11,401 nt of DNA, from positions 1 to 11,401 of the forward strand of contig JAGZDD010000128.1 of NCBI GenBank assembly GCA_018369015.1. The letters are read 5' to 3'. The notes under the pieces were generated by a model that was not told where the DNA came from, did no database searches, and worked only from the letters and a program-made list of their open reading frames with translations. Origin of the DNA: Clostridiales bacterium (lineage in GTDB: Bacteria > Bacillota > Clostridia > Lachnospirales > Lachnospiraceae). The translations under genes and the position numbers were made by a program. This document shows positions 10,908 to 11,401 of the stretch, piece by piece. Position 1 is the first letter of the stretch. The number at the start of each line of letters is the position of its first letter.

Positions 10908-11165
10908 TTACAGATTTGCTTTAAAAAATTCTTCAATCGCTGCTGCCGCTGCGTCCTCATCGTCGCCTTCTGCTGTAATTTCCACCTGAGCGCCCTTTTT
11001 AATGCCAAGGCTCATCACTGCCAGAAGTCTTTTAAGGTCGGCACTTTTGCCATTGCCATTAATTGTAATTTTGGAAGAGAATTTCGCAGCTTCTTTGACA
11101 AGTAAGCCGGCGGGTCTTGCATGGATACCTAATTCATCAGTAATGGTGTAAGTAAAGTTTTTCAT
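10908..11165 (-). CDS. HPr-family phosphocarrier protein lacking regulatory Ser46
   Basis: This 85-residue protein has HPr length. The phosphorylation site GIHARPAG places the catalytic His at position 15 and Arg at 17, so transfer from enzyme I to PTS IIA proteins should be intact. The second landmark, which in Bacillus HPr reads NLKSIMGVMSLG, here reads DLKRLLAVMSLG (43-54), so position 46 is Arg, not Ser. HPr kinase could not phosphorylate it there, and it should not serve as CcpA corepressor. It may be a dedicated or paralogous carrier. The ATG at 11165 is preferred since GGAG lies 10 nt upstream; a TTG three codons earlier would touch that site. No convincing promoter was found, and repeats lie upstream. 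The sigma-54 gene downstream recalls PTS/rpoN neighbourhoods, but a terminator separates them. Confidence 0.9.
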   Translation of the reverse strand: MKNFTYTITDELGIHARPAGLLVKEAAKFSSKITINGNGKSADLKRLLAVMSLGIKKGAQVEITAEGDDEDAAAAAIEEFFKANL

Positions 11166-11228
11166 AGCGATCAATCTCCTTTTTTATTTATATACCTGGA
11201 CATAAACCCAGGATTTATATGCCCTTTA

Positions 11229-11401
11229 GAAGGCTCGCTTTCGCGCATTGGAAGGCTCGCTTTCGCTCGCCGCGCGAAAGACGCGATATAATGTCTGCTT
11301 ATGCAGACATTATATAACACGGCCTCAGGCGGCCATGTTATGGCTCCGCCTTCCATGCGTACTTTCGCGCATTGGAAGGCTCGCTTTCGCTCGCCGCGCG
11401 A
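11229..11401. repeat. Repeat region upstream of the HPr gene with a perfect 40-bp direct repeat
   Basis: The 40-bp units at 11238-11277 and 11362-11401 are identical (CTTTCGCGCATTGG ... GCCGCGCGA) and 124 bp apart; the second runs to the window edge. A shorter word, GAAGGCTCGCTTTCGC, occurs three times (11229, 11251, 11375). Between the units are two hairpins: ATATAATGTCTGC (11286-11298) with its complement (11303-11315), and ATAACA-GGCC with GGCC-TGTTAT (11314-11341). CTTTCGCGC (11238) also pairs with GCGCGAAAG (11272-11280). No gene is visible. Confidence 0.75.

Noticed and set aside
11238..11401. CRISPR-like array
   Set aside because: Only two 40-bp units with a 124-bp interval that itself contains hairpins; no cas genes, and spacing is wrong for CRISPR.

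Overview
The window looks like chromosomal DNA from an anaerobic, low-to-mid-GC Firmicute of the Clostridia type (a gut-type Lachnospiraceae or Eubacterium relative would fit; the species cannot be read from this sequence). Reasons: a two-subunit iron-sulfur L-serine dehydratase, a sigma-54 gene, an HPr without the regulatory serine, AGGAGG-type ribosome binding sites before nearly every gene, and a Cys-rich secreted protein of a kind common in Clostridia. No tRNA, rRNA, transposase, phage gene or CRISPR array is visible.

Layout. (1) 1-1729, minus strand: a catabolic operon read cupin -> short-chain dehydrogenase (SDR) -> 3-hydroxyacyl-CoA-dehydrogenase-like protein, which runs off the left edge. 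A divergent HxlR-type regulator lies at 2528-2992. (2) 3082-4753, minus: sdaAB then sdaAA, L-serine dehydratase beta and alpha. (3) 5119-6159, minus: an exported protein with three Cys-x5-Cys-x2-Cys modules. (4) 6580-6934, minus: a stretch without a credible ORF but with a promoter, nested stem-loops and a strong intrinsic terminator, which I read as an undescribed small RNA of about 320 nt. (5) 7101-8324, plus: an OFA-family MFS carrier, convergent with an FCD-type GntR regulator (8489-9157, minus) that has a palindromic operator over its own promoter. (6) 9226-10587, minus: rpoN. (7) 10908-11165, minus: an HPr-like phosphocarrier with His15 but Arg at position 46.

The intergenic regions are full of dispersed, GC-rich, hairpin-forming repeats. 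An exact 13-mer, GTTGCTAAGCGCC, occurs six times in four blocks near 2240-2430, 4797-5040, 6417-6587 and 10670-10844. Three of those blocks share one end sequence and abut a minus-strand terminator. A second family is marked by TAACAGTTCAG (near 2031, 2138, 8332-8406 and 10695). A 40-bp direct repeat lies upstream of the HPr gene.

How the genes may work together: reductase (SDR), possible ring-opening or isomerising cupin and hydroxyacid dehydrogenase form a set resembling the anaerobic phloroglucinol (polyphenol ring) route of clostridia. The OFA carrier shares a 12-bp promoter-proximal motif, AAAAAGTAACTA, with that operon in the same orientation and just upstream of the -35, which suggests one regulator controls uptake and breakdown together. 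This is inference; the decisive tests are listed under the findings.
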